Positions 7,658-16,238 of a DNA stretch of 64,000 bases are shown in pieces (the stretch's first letter is position 1; every line of letters begins with the position of its first letter). A program made the position numbers and the translations under genes. This DNA comes from Paramylibacter ulvae (GTDB lineage: Bacteria; Pseudomonadota; Alphaproteobacteria; Rhodobacterales; Rhodobacteraceae): assembly GCF_014652655.1 (NCBI RefSeq), contig NZ_BMZF01000001.1, positions 1 to 64,000 on the forward strand. The letters are read 5' to 3'. The notes under the pieces are model-generated. The model saw only the letters and a program-made list of their open reading frames with translations. It had not been told where the DNA came from and ran no database searches.

Positions 7658-9123
7658 AAAATGTCATCATCGCTGGATCAGGTAACGCGGCCCTTTGCGC
7701 AGGAATCGCAGCCCTTGAAAATGGCGCCAAGGTTTTAATGCTGGAAAAGGCTGATCAGGACATGTCAGGCGGTAACACAAAATACACCGCTGGTGCGATG
7801 CGTTTTGCCTATGAAAACGGGAGTTCATTGTTGCCACTGCTGCAAAACCCAGATGATCCACGCATTGCAACCACCGATTTCGGTAGCTATCCACGTGAAA
7901 AATTTGCTAGCGATTTGTTGGGCTTCAACGGTGGGCGTCCATTGAGCGTTGAACAAGAAACACTCGTGAGCGAAAGCTATGACGCCATGGCGTGGTTGTC
8001 ATCCCACGATGTGAAGTTCGATCCGATTTACGCGCGTCAAAGTTTCAAAAAAGACGGGCGCGATGTGTTTTGGGGTGGCCTGACCCTTGCTAGTGCAAAC
8101 GAAGGTGTTGGTCTGTTTGACCAAGAATTGGACGCGTTCACCCGCATGGGCGGTGAAATCCGTTACAACTGTGCGGTAACGGAATTGGTTACCGATGGCG
8201 ATGCTGTGACAGGTGTGAAAACCAGCACCCGTGAAACGTTGATGGCGGATTCTGTGATCCTTGCTTGTGGCGGTTTTGAGGCTAACGCCGATTTACGCAA
8301 AACTCATATCGGCGATGATTGGGACAAAGCAAAAGTTCGCGGAACCCCTCATAATACGGGCGATGGTTTGGTTATGGCACAAAAATTGGGTGCCCAAACA
8401 TATGGATTTTTTGGTGGGTGCCATGCAACGCCAATGGATTTGCATATGGTTGACTACGGCAATCTGGATATCCCCGCTGGCGAGCGTAAAAATTATCGCA
8501 AAATTTGTTATTTTCTGGGTGTAATGTTGAACGCAAAAGGCGATCGGTTTGTGGATGAGGGCATTAATTTTCGCAACTATACCTATGCTCAATTCGGCGC
8601 GGCAATAATGGAGCAGCCCGAGCATTTCGCATGGCAAATTTTTGATGCCAAGGTGGCCGATTTGCTCTACGCCGAATATAATTTCCACGACGCTCATTAT
8701 GTCGAGGCCGAGAGTTTAGATGAATTGATCACCAAATTGGACGGTGTCGATCAGGCGGGCGCAACGGCTACCTTGTCTGCGTATAATGATGCAGTGAATG
8801 ACGATGTTGCATTTGATCCTACGGTTTTAGATGGCAAATCGACAACTGGATTGGCGTTGGCCAAATCGAACTGGGCACAAAAAATAGATCAGGGACCATT
8901 TCGCGCCTATCCTGTAACAGGGGGCATTACATTTACCTATGGTGGATTAAAGGTGAACGGACAGGGGTGTATACTCCATGAAAACGGTGCGCCGATTTCA
9001 GGTCTGTATGCCTGTGGTGAAATGGTTGGGGGTGTGTTTTTTGAAGGATACCCTGGGGGCTCTGGTTTAACTTCCGGTGTGGTGTTTGGGCGGCGCGCAG
9101 GCAAGGGCGCGGCTGGTTCCTAA
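7654..9123 (+). CDS. tcuA: FAD-dependent tricarballylate dehydrogenase-like flavoprotein
   Basis: Flavoprotein of 489 aa in the fumarate reductase/succinate dehydrogenase A superfamily, closest by eye to TcuA, which oxidises tricarballylate to cis-aconitate. Seen: N-terminal FAD-binding motif VIIAGSGNAALCAGIAALE, the MSGGNTKYTAGAMRFAY segment, and the C-terminal FAD-contact stretch GLYACGEMVGGVFFEGYPGG. The start at 7654 overlaps the upstream stop (ATGA). In enterobacteria TcuA works with the membrane electron-transfer protein TcuB and the transporter TcuC; neither is here, and the TctCAB system may supply transport. Other FAD-binding acid dehydrogenases of the superfamily remain possible. 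Confidence 0.8.
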   Translation: MKNVIIAGSGNAALCAGIAALENGAKVLMLEKADQDMSGGNTKYTAGAMRFAYENGSSLLPLLQNPDDPRIATTDFGSYPREKFASDLLGFNGGRPLSVEQETLVSESYDAMAWLSSHDVKFDPIYARQSFKKDGRDVFWGGLTLASANEGVGLFDQELDAFTRMGGEIRYNCAVTELVTDGDAVTGVKTSTRETLMADSVILACGGFEANADLRKTHIGDDWDKAKVRGTPHNTGDGLVMAQKLGAQTYGFFGGCHATPMDLHMVDYGNLDIPAGERKNYRKICYFLGVMLNAKGDRFVDEGINFRNYTYAQFGAAIMEQPEHFAWQIFDAKVADLLYAEYNFHDAHYVEAESLDELITKLDGVDQAGATATLSAYNDAVNDDVAFDPTVLDGKSTTGLALAKSNWAQKIDQGPFRAYPVTGGITFTYGGLKVNGQGCILHENGAPISGLYACGEMVGGVFFEGYPGGSGLTSGVVFGRRAGKGAAGS

Positions 9124-9162
9124 GGATTTTGCCATCCGTCAGTTAACGCGATTGCAAGCAAA

Positions 9163-10002
9163 TCATAATGCACTAAAATATTCTTCCCAGCTTTGATGGG
9201 GGCGACCCGTTACGGCTTGAAAATCGCTTGGTGTATCGTAAATACCTTGACGGATACCTTCATAAATACCCCCGATAATTGGCCCGATAAAGTCACCTAG
9301 CTCAACTGTGCGGTCTGCAATAAATTCGTCGGGTGTCATTTCACGGTAAACGAGAGACGTGCCAAATGCGTTGTTTAGATAATCGGCCAGTTGTGATTGG
9401 GTAATTGGTGTTCCATAGAGGTTAACTGTTTGTCCGTTAAAGATATCGTTGGTGAGCAGACTGGTATACGCAAAAGCGAGTTCCGATCGGGTGGTATAGC
9501 CACATTTACCCGCACCCGCACTATTGGCGATTTCTCCGCGTGTTTTGTAGCTTTCAATATATTCGACATCTGGTTCAATATAGATGCCGTTGCGCCCGAT
9601 GGCATAGTCAAGCCCTGATGCGCGTACGTCTGACTCTGTCTGGCGATTGCTTTGCACCACGGGTGAAAAGGCAGTACCTTGTTCGACGCCTTGGATGCTG
9701 GTGTAAACGATTTTTTTCACACCTGCCGATTTGGCGGCATCGATAACGTTGCGGTGCTGTTGAATGCGCGCATCGGGTGCATCCATCCCAGAGACAAGCA
9801 GCAAGGTGTCAACACCAGCAAGAGAGGCACACAGTTGATCTGGTCGGCCATAGTCACCCGCGCGGATTTCGACACCAAGATCACCAACATTGGCAGGGGT
9901 GCGCGCAAGGCCGATGATGGTTTGATCTGGCTGCGTTTCGATCAGAGCACGGGCGATTGCGCCGCCCAATTGGCCGGAAACTGCTGTTACTGCGATGGTC
10001 AT
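9163..10002 (-). CDS. NmrA/YtfG-like NAD(P)-binding oxidoreductase
   Basis: Atypical short-chain dehydrogenase of 279 aa, similar in layout to NmrA-type proteins and quinone oxidoreductase YtfG (QorB). The N-terminal nucleotide-binding motif is MTIAVTAVSGQLGGAIARALIE; the body contains LLLVSGMDAP and GVKKIVYTSIQG typical of NmrA-like folds. No complete Tyr-x-x-x-Lys catalytic pair is obvious, consistent with that subgroup. It is last in a minus-strand run with two NTF2-fold genes and a DUF2218 gene, divergent from a LysR regulator. Confidence 0.8.
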   Translation of the reverse strand: MTIAVTAVSGQLGGAIARALIETQPDQTIIGLARTPANVGDLGVEIRAGDYGRPDQLCASLAGVDTLLLVSGMDAPDARIQQHRNVIDAAKSAGVKKIVYTSIQGVEQGTAFSPVVQSNRQTESDVRASGLDYAIGRNGIYIEPDVEYIESYKTRGEIANSAGAGKCGYTTRSELAFAYTSLLTNDIFNGQTVNLYGTPITQSQLADYLNNAFGTSLVYREMTPDEFIADRTVELGDFIGPIIGGIYEGIRQGIYDTPSDFQAVTGRPHQSWEEYFSAL

Positions 10003-10059
10003 ATGGTCTCACCTTGAATGGAATGATGCGGGCGCGATATTCGCCCGCATGTTTTGGTT

Positions 10060-10551
10060 TTATCCATGATACGCTTTGCTAACTGCAAAACTATCTTCGA
10101 ACCAGTTCCACAATACAACCTGACCATCGCGGACTTTCGCGCGCAGTGCAAAGGTGAATTCACCGATTTCCTTGCCGCTATGGGTGGTGATGCCGTTCAT
10201 GCGACCAAATACAGCAACGGTGTCAGCCGATGCAAAGGCATCTGTGTTTTCCCACTTCGTGGTTTGAAAATTGGACGAGAACACACCCAGAAATTCAAAG
10301 ATCGCGTCTTTGCCAACGGTTTCACCAACCCACGGCAGGGTCGTGTCGCCTTCGTTGTGCCAGATCATGTCGTCTGCCATCAATTTGCCCATTGCATCCA
10401 TGTCGCCAGTGCCCATGGCACCCATGAACCCCATGACCGTGTCAAAACTTGCTTGTGTTGTTTCGTCCATGTCTTGTGCTCCTGCTTGTGTTCCAAGGAT
10501 CAACGCTAGCGTTGCGCCAAGGGACGTTGTGAGTAATGTTCTGCGTTGCAT
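10060..10551 (-). CDS. Exported NTF2/SnoaL-fold protein
   Basis: Protein of 163 aa with an N-terminal signal-like segment (MQRRTLLTTSLGATLALILG, then TQAGAQ) containing a basic patch before a hydrophobic stretch, so probably exported. The mature domain (about 40-163) resembles the nuclear transport factor 2-like fold (SnoaL/KSI type): MGAMGTGDMDAMGKLMADDMIWHNEGD. The start at 10551 was chosen because AAGGAG lies 5 nt upstream; an in-frame ATG at 10671 has no such support. Function unknown; NTF2-fold proteins include isomerases, cyclases and non-enzymatic binders. Confidence 0.8.
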   Translation of the reverse strand: MQRRTLLTTSLGATLALILGTQAGAQDMDETTQASFDTVMGFMGAMGTGDMDAMGKLMADDMIWHNEGDTTLPWVGETVGKDAIFEFLGVFSSNFQTTKWENTDAFASADTVAVFGRMNGITTHSGKEIGEFTFALRAKVRDGQVVLWNWFEDSFAVSKAYHG

Positions 10552-10603
10552 ATTGCGCTCCTTTGGTTTGGCCCAGAATGATCTGGGCCATCGGTGTTGT
10601 TGA

Positions 10604-11074
10604 TTATTTGCCCGCAAGCTGTTGTAAAGCGCCTGCCCAGTCTTCGATGTGGTAAGTGCGTGTAATAACACCGGCTTCCAACTCGTGAATATCGATGGTC
10701 ATGATGTCAAAGCTGCGGCCCTCACCATCAACACCAAAGAATGGTGCGACCGGTGTACCTGTTGCACGGCTGCGCACGATGACTGTGTCGCCGTCTTGGT
10801 GTATGTCCTGAATGGCCCAGTTTAAATCAGGGATAAGTTGGGCAAAGCCACCCATTTGACCCAAAAAGGCCTCGCGGGATTTATTGTTGCCGGAATAGTC
10901 ACCTTGGCTAAACCAGTCTTCAGACGTTGCAGCCTGAAATTCGGCAACGAGTTCTTGAGACCCTGGATTGCTCAGTAGGTCATAAAATGTGGTCACGGTT
11001 GCGGTGTCATCTGCGAATGCGCCTGTTGCAGATGTCGCAATGATTGCAGATGTAATAAGCGATTTAAGTGTCAT
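10604..11074 (-). CDS. Exported SnoaL-like (ester cyclase-type) protein
   Basis: Protein of 156 aa with a signal peptide (MTLKSLITSAIIATSATGAFA, cleavage after about residue 21) and an NTF2/SnoaL-like domain containing EAFLGQMGGFAQLIPDLNWAIQD and VVRSRATGTPVAPFFGV, the pattern seen in SnoaL-like polyketide cyclases. It sits between another exported NTF2-fold gene and a DUF2218 gene. Two secreted NTF2-fold proteins in a row suggest a recent duplication followed by divergence, or a functional pair. Substrate unknown. Confidence 0.8.
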   Translation of the reverse strand: MTLKSLITSAIIATSATGAFADDTATVTTFYDLLSNPGSQELVAEFQAATSEDWFSQGDYSGNNKSREAFLGQMGGFAQLIPDLNWAIQDIHQDGDTVIVRSRATGTPVAPFFGVDGEGRSFDIMTIDIHELEAGVITRTYHIEDWAGALQQLAGK

Positions 11075-11097
11075 GTGTTTTTCCAGTTTTTGGTTGA

Positions 11098-11391
11098 TTA
11101 AGCGGCGGTCTTATGGTGCCACGTGATGTTGGGGTTTTCGCGAAAGGCAAACCGTTCAAGGTGGCTGGCAATAACGCGGCTGGTCTTCATTTGGCCGGCT
11201 TGTGTTTCGGCACTAACGGTCAGGAACAGATTGTCTGGCGTTGCGCTCAGTGCACAGTGTCCAAACGTCAAGGCAATATCACCAGACACTGGGTCAAAGC
11301 GCACTTCGACCTTATGTCCAAAATGTTTGCACAATTGTTGCAAATAAATGCTCGCGCGTTTTGTCGTTATTGTGGCGGTGCTTACAAACAT
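11098..11391 (-). CDS. DUF2218 family protein
   Basis: Small cytosolic protein of 97 aa matching the DUF2218 pattern: an N-terminal helix SIYLQQLCKHFGHKVEV, a central Gly-Cys segment (DIALTFGHCALSAT), the LERFAFRENPNITWH C-terminal signature and a terminal His-His. DUF2218 proteins are often found near siderophore or iron genes, but no such gene is here. It is first in a minus-strand run that faces away from the LysR gene at 11486, making it a likely target of that regulator. Confidence 0.75.
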   Translation of the reverse strand: MFVSTATITTKRASIYLQQLCKHFGHKVEVRFDPVSGDIALTFGHCALSATPDNLFLTVSAETQAGQMKTSRVIASHLERFAFRENPNITWHHKTAA

Positions 11392-11485
11392 TGTTCTGTC
11401 CTTTCTGCTGAAACAATAAATAGACAGAAGTTATCTTTTTGATTATCCCAATAAATGAGAAATCATTTTTACAGGAATTAGAAAG

Positions 11486-12379
11486 ATGATTGATGATTAT
11501 CGCAGCCTCGCAGTGTTTGTAGCGATTGCCGACACTGGGAGCTTAAGCGCGGCGGGGCGCCGTCTTAAACTTTCCACTTCCGTGATCAGCCATCATTTGT
11601 CGCGGCTAGAGGATCGCCAAGGTGTCACGCTGTTTTTTCGCTCGACGCGTTCGATGTCATTAACGCCAGAGGGTCATATCGCACTTGAACCCGCGCGCCG
11701 CATGGTGGCGGCAGGCGAAGAGGCGTTGGATGCAATTAATGCTGAAAATGACGAACCTGTTGGTGCGTTGCACATTGCAATGCCAGCATTTGGGGAACAG
11801 AGCCGATTGCACGCGGCTCTTTGGGATTTTGCAAATCAACACCCGATGGTTGCGATTTCTCTGCATTGCAGCGATACGCCGACCGATCTGATCAAAGATG
11901 GATTTGATCTGGCGATCAGGCTTGGCACGTTGCGCAGCAGTAGTCTCAAAAGCCGTCGCATTGGCAGTTTCAAACGGCGGCTTGTTGCTTCGCCCGAGTA
12001 TTTAGCAAAACGAGAGACGATAAAGTCACCAGATGATCTCATAGAGCAAGATTTCATTGCCGTTACACAAATTCCGTCGCAAGTGACTGTGGAGAACAAA
12101 GGGCGGTCGATACAAATCGATCCGGCGAGTATACGCGTGGAGGTTAACACCGTGTCGGCCGCAAAGGCCGCTGTGTTAGCTGGGCTTGGTATTTGGCATC
12201 TACCATTGGGTGAAATAGAACAGGAGCTTGCGCAGGGTCGCTTGATCCCTGTTCTGTCAGATTGGAATCTGCCCGAACTGGGAATCTACGCGGTCTGGCC
12301 AGACATAGGTCCGCAGAAAGCACTCACCCGCCGACTAATCGACCACTTCCTAGAAGATAGGACGGAATTGATGCTTTGA
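11486..12379 (+). CDS. LysR-family transcriptional regulator
   Basis: Regulator of 297 aa with an N-terminal winged HTH (residues 4-62, including SAAGRRLKLSTSVISHHLSRLEDRQG) and a C-terminal effector-binding domain (about 90-290). It resembles the CrgA/DmlR-type group that regulates a divergent oxidoreductase operon. The 94-bp divergent space to the DUF2218 gene is AT-rich. The most likely targets are itself and the 11391-9163 operon. Effector unknown. Confidence 0.88.
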   Translation: MIDDYRSLAVFVAIADTGSLSAAGRRLKLSTSVISHHLSRLEDRQGVTLFFRSTRSMSLTPEGHIALEPARRMVAAGEEALDAINAENDEPVGALHIAMPAFGEQSRLHAALWDFANQHPMVAISLHCSDTPTDLIKDGFDLAIRLGTLRSSSLKSRRIGSFKRRLVASPEYLAKRETIKSPDDLIEQDFIAVTQIPSQVTVENKGRSIQIDPASIRVEVNTVSAAKAAVLAGLGIWHLPLGEIEQELAQGRLIPVLSDWNLPELGIYAVWPDIGPQKALTRRLIDHFLEDRTELML

Positions 12380-12912
12380 GATAGTAGAGCGGGGGGCATT
12401 TGCCACTCAAGTTCAGTTTCGTATGACAGCTTAGATTTTTCATAGTTATCTATTGGCACGTATATTTCCCGCAAATACCAACATTCATATCGTTTTAGTT
12501 TACTGACCAAGAGTTTAGCTCGACCAAGGTTGAAACATAAAACCAAACCATTCTGAATTGGTCTGTTTTTTTGAAACTCAATCTCGGAACGTTGATCGAA
12601 ATCTATGGACGGTTGCATATCTATCTGAGCTATCACTTGGGGTTTTTCCGACTTAAATACTTTCCCAAGCGTTACATCGCTGAGTTGCTTTGCGCCTGTC
12701 GAAGAAAAGACCCAAGTGCCTGCATGAGCAAAGACCAGATTATGCCGAACTATTGAATTTACGGCGCTTAAAACTGTAATGCGAAGTTGTTTTCCTGTCT
12801 TTGTGTGCAGCCGCTTTCGAGTGCATCGATTTCTGTGTCGTGCTCAACTCCTCATTATTAACATGAACCAGGAACCATCCACAATTGGAGCACAGATTAC
12901 CAAACCACGTTT
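12380..12912. other. 533-bp intergenic stretch with no recognised gene
   Basis: Between the ends of the LysR gene and the minus-strand AraC gene. Short open frames exist on both strands, but none has a convincing RBS, family motif or codon pattern. No tRNA, terminator with a T tract or clear repeat was seen. It could hold a decayed gene; nothing specific is supported. Confidence 0.5.
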
Positions 12913-13806
12913 TTAGGTCACGGCCCCAGTGCCACTTTGGGTGTCGCTCCATTGTCTCGGGGACTGTCCGTACATCCGTTTGAACTCTCGGCTGAACTGT
13001 GACGGGCTTACGTATCCCACATCCATGGCCGCTTCGTTCACGGTCAAGCCTCCATTAATCTTCATTGCGGCGGTGTTGAGACGCATGGATTTTACAAACT
13101 GGATTGGCGACATCGTTGTTGCCTGTTTAAACTTGCGGTGAAACACTGCGCGGCTCATATGCGCACGGGCGGCCATTTCGTCTATCGATACTGGATCTTT
13201 CAGATTGGAAGACACATGCGCGATCGACCGTGCAATGGCATTTCCTGCACCAAAAGCTCGTCGTGAAAAATAGCCTGCTTCGCCTTTCAGGATCGCGTAA
13301 TAAAGTTCTCGCAGACGCGTGGCACCAAGGACGGCTGTATCCGTGTCATCATCGCCCAATTGCAACAAACGCAACAACGCATCTGTAAACGCTGCATCCC
13401 AACGTGCGAGCCTGATCCCGCGTGGGTTTGTGCTCACTCCGTCCGACGGTGGTGCGTCACCTGCGTTGTCTATCTCTGTAACCAGTTCATTCATTACGCG
13501 CTGCTCAAGCGATATAATCACCCCGTACAACGGATTGTCTGGTGACGCTGTTGGTGTCCCTGCCTTTACTGGCATCGAGGTTGGGCAACACATGTACTGG
13601 CTGCTGTCATAGACATGATGTTCGCCATCCAGCACGGCCTCTTTTGTTCCGCTCACGATGGCAATCACACAGGGATCATATACGGCTGGTGCACAGGGAA
13701 TGGTAGCGGTCGCCCTAAATAACCTGACCCCCGTGACCCCAGTTTCGACAAGGCCATCCGTTGTTATTCTGCTTTGGATTATTTGCATGATGTGTTGTTT
13801 GCTCAT
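12913..13806 (-). CDS. AraC-family transcriptional regulator
   Basis: Regulator of 297 aa. The N-terminal cupin-like AraC ligand-binding region (about 15-170, with AVLDGEHHVYDSSQYMCCP and ASPDNPLYGVIISLE) matches the AraC_N type of regulator. Two C-terminal HTH motifs follow (DEMAARAHMSRAVFHRKFK and NEAAMDVGYVSPSQFSREFKRMYG). It is divergent from the short-chain dehydrogenase at 13969, with a 162-bp space between; in this subgroup the regulator usually controls a neighbouring oxidoreductase. Confidence 0.88.
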   Translation of the reverse strand: MSKQHIMQIIQSRITTDGLVETGVTGVRLFRATATIPCAPAVYDPCVIAIVSGTKEAVLDGEHHVYDSSQYMCCPTSMPVKAGTPTASPDNPLYGVIISLEQRVMNELVTEIDNAGDAPPSDGVSTNPRGIRLARWDAAFTDALLRLLQLGDDDTDTAVLGATRLRELYYAILKGEAGYFSRRAFGAGNAIARSIAHVSSNLKDPVSIDEMAARAHMSRAVFHRKFKQATTMSPIQFVKSMRLNTAAMKINGGLTVNEAAMDVGYVSPSQFSREFKRMYGQSPRQWSDTQSGTGAVT

Positions 13807-13968
13807 GCGGTAAATCTATGCTCATCACAACGGTGTTGGCAACCACTGTGATACAATCAGGCAAGTATTTGCGACGATATCGTCTATTTTTTGATGATTA
13901 TGAGAGCTATTTGATAATCAAGTTAACCACAATATTTCGCGCGGCTTAGCGCCATAAGGATCAAAACG

Positions 13969-14916
13969 ATGACAGACACAACATTTGGACCAAAGGGCTG
14001 GACGCCCGAACGCCTCGGCTCACTTGGTGGCAAAACTTACGTCATAACTGGGGGCAACGCCGGTGCGGGGTTTCAGGCATCTCGTATCCTATTGTCGAAA
14101 GGTGCACGTGTCGTCATGCTAAACCGTAGTAGCGAAAAATCGACCGCTGCCCTGAACACGCTAAAAGACGAGTTTGGCGCGGGCGCAGAAGTGAGCTTCA
14201 TCCGTATGGATTTGGCCGAACTCGCCAGTGTGCGGAATGCAGCGGAAATATTGCGCAAAACCGTTCCCCAGATTAACGCGCTGATTTGCAACGCGGCAAT
14301 CGCGCAGGTGCCAACACAAAAGCTCACTGTTGACGGTTTCGAAAGCCAACTTGGAACCAACCATTACGGCCATTTTCTGCTTTGTGGGATGCTGTTTGAT
14401 CGTATCGAGGAATCGAAAGGTCGGATCGTGGTCGTCGCTAGCCTTGGTTATAAGTTGGGGAGTAGAACAATCCAGTTCGACGACATGAATTGGGATAAAA
14501 ACTACAGTGCAAACTCCGTTTACAGTCAAAGCAAGCTCGCGCAGATGATGTTTGCCTATGAATTGCAGGATCGCATCAAGGCGGCAAAAAAGAATGTGGA
14601 GGTCTATGTCTGTCATCCAGGCGCGTCGGCGACATCGTTGATCAGCACAAGCGGTGGCTTATTGACCAGGTTTGCATGGTGGCTTATGACCAAATCCCCC
14701 ATGGTTCAAACCGCGCAACAGGGTGCATATCCCGAAGTCATGTGTGCCACCCAAGATGGATTGCAACAGCGTGCGCTTCACGGCCCCACTGGACGCATGG
14801 AAGTTGTCGGCGCAGTCGGTCAAGGCACGTTAGAACCCCACGCATATGATAAGGATGTTATGACCAAGTTGTGGGACGTGTCGGAAAAGGCAACCGCATT
14901 TAGCTGGAATTTCTGA
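13969..14916 (+). CDS. Short-chain dehydrogenase/reductase (protochlorophyllide reductase-like group)
   Basis: NAD(P)-dependent oxidoreductase of 315 aa. The Rossmann motif is TGGNAGAGFQASRILLSKGA, followed by the ICNAAIA strand; the catalytic Tyr-Lys pair is in VYSQSKLAQ and the Ser in VVASLGYKLGS. Length and layout fit the retinol-dehydrogenase/protochlorophyllide-reductase-like SDR group; no photosynthesis role is implied. It is divergent from the AraC gene and probably its target. Confidence 0.85.
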   Translation: MTDTTFGPKGWTPERLGSLGGKTYVITGGNAGAGFQASRILLSKGARVVMLNRSSEKSTAALNTLKDEFGAGAEVSFIRMDLAELASVRNAAEILRKTVPQINALICNAAIAQVPTQKLTVDGFESQLGTNHYGHFLLCGMLFDRIEESKGRIVVVASLGYKLGSRTIQFDDMNWDKNYSANSVYSQSKLAQMMFAYELQDRIKAAKKNVEVYVCHPGASATSLISTSGGLLTRFAWWLMTKSPMVQTAQQGAYPEVMCATQDGLQQRALHGPTGRMEVVGAVGQGTLEPHAYDKDVMTKLWDVSEKATAFSWNF

Positions 14917-15171
14917 TTAACCAAAGGCGCATTATATACCACGGATACGCGCCCACAAAGAGTGGTGAGAGCAGGGTTTCGAAGCAGTCACGTTGGGCGA
15001 ATTCTTTATCTTATGACATTTTGGATTCACCTCACACGTGAGGATCAAATATGGCGCAGATAATAAATGGCATGTCCGAAATACTTGTCATGAAAGTGGC
15101 AATTGGGGCGTCGCGCTGTACCCACGAGGTTGTCACAAGTTGCGTAAGTATATTGGCATTATTCAAGACAC
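14917..15171. other. Intergenic region between SDR gene and glutaredoxin terminator
   Basis: No gene supported. It contains a short inverted repeat (CCTCAC-AC-GTGAGG, about 15030-15043). The short open frames starting at 15038 and 15051 run straight through the terminator stem at 15172-15205 and are not credible genes. Confidence 0.4.
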
Positions 15172-15205
15172 AAAAAAACGCGCCAAACAATCGGGCGCGT
15201 TTTTT
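15172..15205. terminator. Bidirectional Rho-independent terminator
   Basis: Inverted repeat with arms AAAAAACGCGCC (15173-15184) and GGCGCGTTTTTT (15194-15205) around a 9-nt loop. It gives a T tract on either strand. On the minus strand it ends the glutaredoxin transcript 20 bp after its stop codon. Confidence 0.88.
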
Positions 15206-15224
15206 CGTTTATTTGATGAAAAGC

Positions 15225-15587
15225 TTAGGCGTTTGATTCACGGATTTTATCGGCCGCATCTTTGTTGAATGTCACACCATTTGTTTCCAACAATGTGTCC
15301 AATTCACCAGACAGGGTCATTTCGGTGATGATGTCACAGCCACCCAAAAATTCACCTTTTACATAAAGCTGGGGAATTGTTGGCCAATCGGAAAAGTCTT
15401 TGATGCCTTGGCGGATATTTTCATCAGCCAACACATTCACATCTTGGTATTTCACTTCCATATAATTTAGCACGCCAGCGACGCGGGATGAAAACCCACA
15501 TTGCGGCATTTCTGATGTGCCTTTCATAAACAAAACAACATCGTTGCCGTCTACGGTTTCTTTGATTTGCGCTTGTGCGTCGCTCAT
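15225..15587 (-). CDS. grxD: Monothiol glutaredoxin, Grx4 family
   Basis: Monothiol glutaredoxin of 120 aa that carries [2Fe-2S] clusters with BolA proteins. Seen: the CGFS active-site motif in MPQCGFSSRV, the preceding lysine in VLFMKGTSEMPQ, WPTIPQLYVKGEFLGGCDI (glutathione-binding TVP-like turn), and the C-terminal acidic/hydrophobic helix. Start 15587 is chosen because AAGG lies about 9 nt upstream; ATG 15596 is an alternative. The bolA gene lies close upstream, which supports a Grx-BolA iron-sulfur partnership. Confidence 0.93.
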   Translation of the reverse strand: MSDAQAQIKETVDGNDVVLFMKGTSEMPQCGFSSRVAGVLNYMEVKYQDVNVLADENIRQGIKDFSDWPTIPQLYVKGEFLGGCDIITEMTLSGELDTLLETNGVTFNKDAADKIRESNA

Positions 15588-15695
15588 GGCGTTCATCCTT
15601 GGATAGTGATCTGATTTACCTGCCACATTTAGCGCAGTTTCGCGCCAACGCAAGCCCTGTCACCCAGAATTGATAGGGCGGGGTGTTTTGTGGCG

Positions 15696-15971
15696 CTATT
15701 TCGATTGGGGTTTGATCTTTGCCGCACCTTTTTGGGCGTATCTGTTGCGATCCTCAATTGTGCGGTTCATCTGCATATCTGCTCTGAACTGATCCATATC
15801 AATCTCTTCGGTGCCCAATTCTGGTTTGGTTTCGGTCGCTTCGTTTTCGGTCGCACCAAAATATTCGGACAGATTCCGTTTTGGGCGGTTGCGGCGCAGG
15901 TAAGCCTCGATCCCGACAGCGAAGATCAGGATGATCGCACCAATACCAACCCAAAACAGAAGGCTGTTCAT
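15696..15971 (-). CDS. Small single-pass membrane protein, unknown function
   Basis: Protein of 91 aa: one N-terminal TM helix (about 4-24), then a charged cytoplasmic tail with RRNRPKRNLSEYFG and an acidic stretch ETKPELGTEEIDMDQF. It lies between bolA and grxD and overlaps the bolA stop by 4 nt, so it is likely co-expressed with them. No family recognised. Confidence 0.65.
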   Translation of the reverse strand: MNSLLFWVGIGAIILIFAVGIEAYLRRNRPKRNLSEYFGATENEATETKPELGTEEIDMDQFRADMQMNRTIEDRNRYAQKGAAKIKPQSK

Positions 15972-16204
15972 TCTTTGACCCGAGTGGTTAAGGCAAGCGC
16001 GTGTAATTCACCCGCTGGTCCGTCCATTTTGCCCTTAAGTGCTGCGTAAACCATGCGTTGTTGTTGCACGCGATTTTTGCCCGCAAATTCGGTTGCAGCC
16101 ACTTCGGCGGTCATGTGAACGCCGTCATCGCCCGATACGATAATATCGGCGGTGGGAAACGTTTCGCGCAACAAGGCTTCTATTTGTGATGCATGCATTG
16201 CCAT
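15968..16204 (-). CDS. BolA-family protein
   Basis: BolA/YrbA-like protein of 78 aa that forms [2Fe-2S] heterocomplexes with CGFS glutaredoxins. Seen: the helix IEALLRETFPTADIIV, a DDGVHMTAEVAATEF strand-helix region and the QQQRMVYAALKG helix with the conserved R-x-V-Y segment. The ATG at 16204 is preceded by AAGGAC; upstream in-frame ATGs lack an RBS. Neighbouring grxD and purL are the usual alphaproteobacterial setting. Confidence 0.88.
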   Translation of the reverse strand: MAMHASQIEALLRETFPTADIIVSGDDGVHMTAEVAATEFAGKNRVQQQRMVYAALKGKMDGPAGELHALALTTRVKE

Positions 16205-16238
16205 TGGAATGTCCTTTGTGTTTGTCTTTGCATCAACT

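Noticed and set aside
12286-12636. 116-codon minus-strand open frame over the LysR 3' end
   Set aside because: Overlaps the conserved LysR C-terminus antisense; no RBS and no recognisable motif.
12740-12952. Minus-strand open frame with a CSNCGW zinc-ribbon-like motif
   Set aside because: Overlaps the AraC 3' end in another frame; a single CxxC is not enough to call a gene.
13969-14916. Protochlorophyllide reductase as evidence for photosynthesis genes
   Set aside because: The SDR belongs to a broad group often mislabelled this way; no photosynthesis gene is in the window.
15051-15236. Possible 61-aa gene after the SDR
   Set aside because: It runs through a strong bidirectional terminator and into the antisense of grxD.
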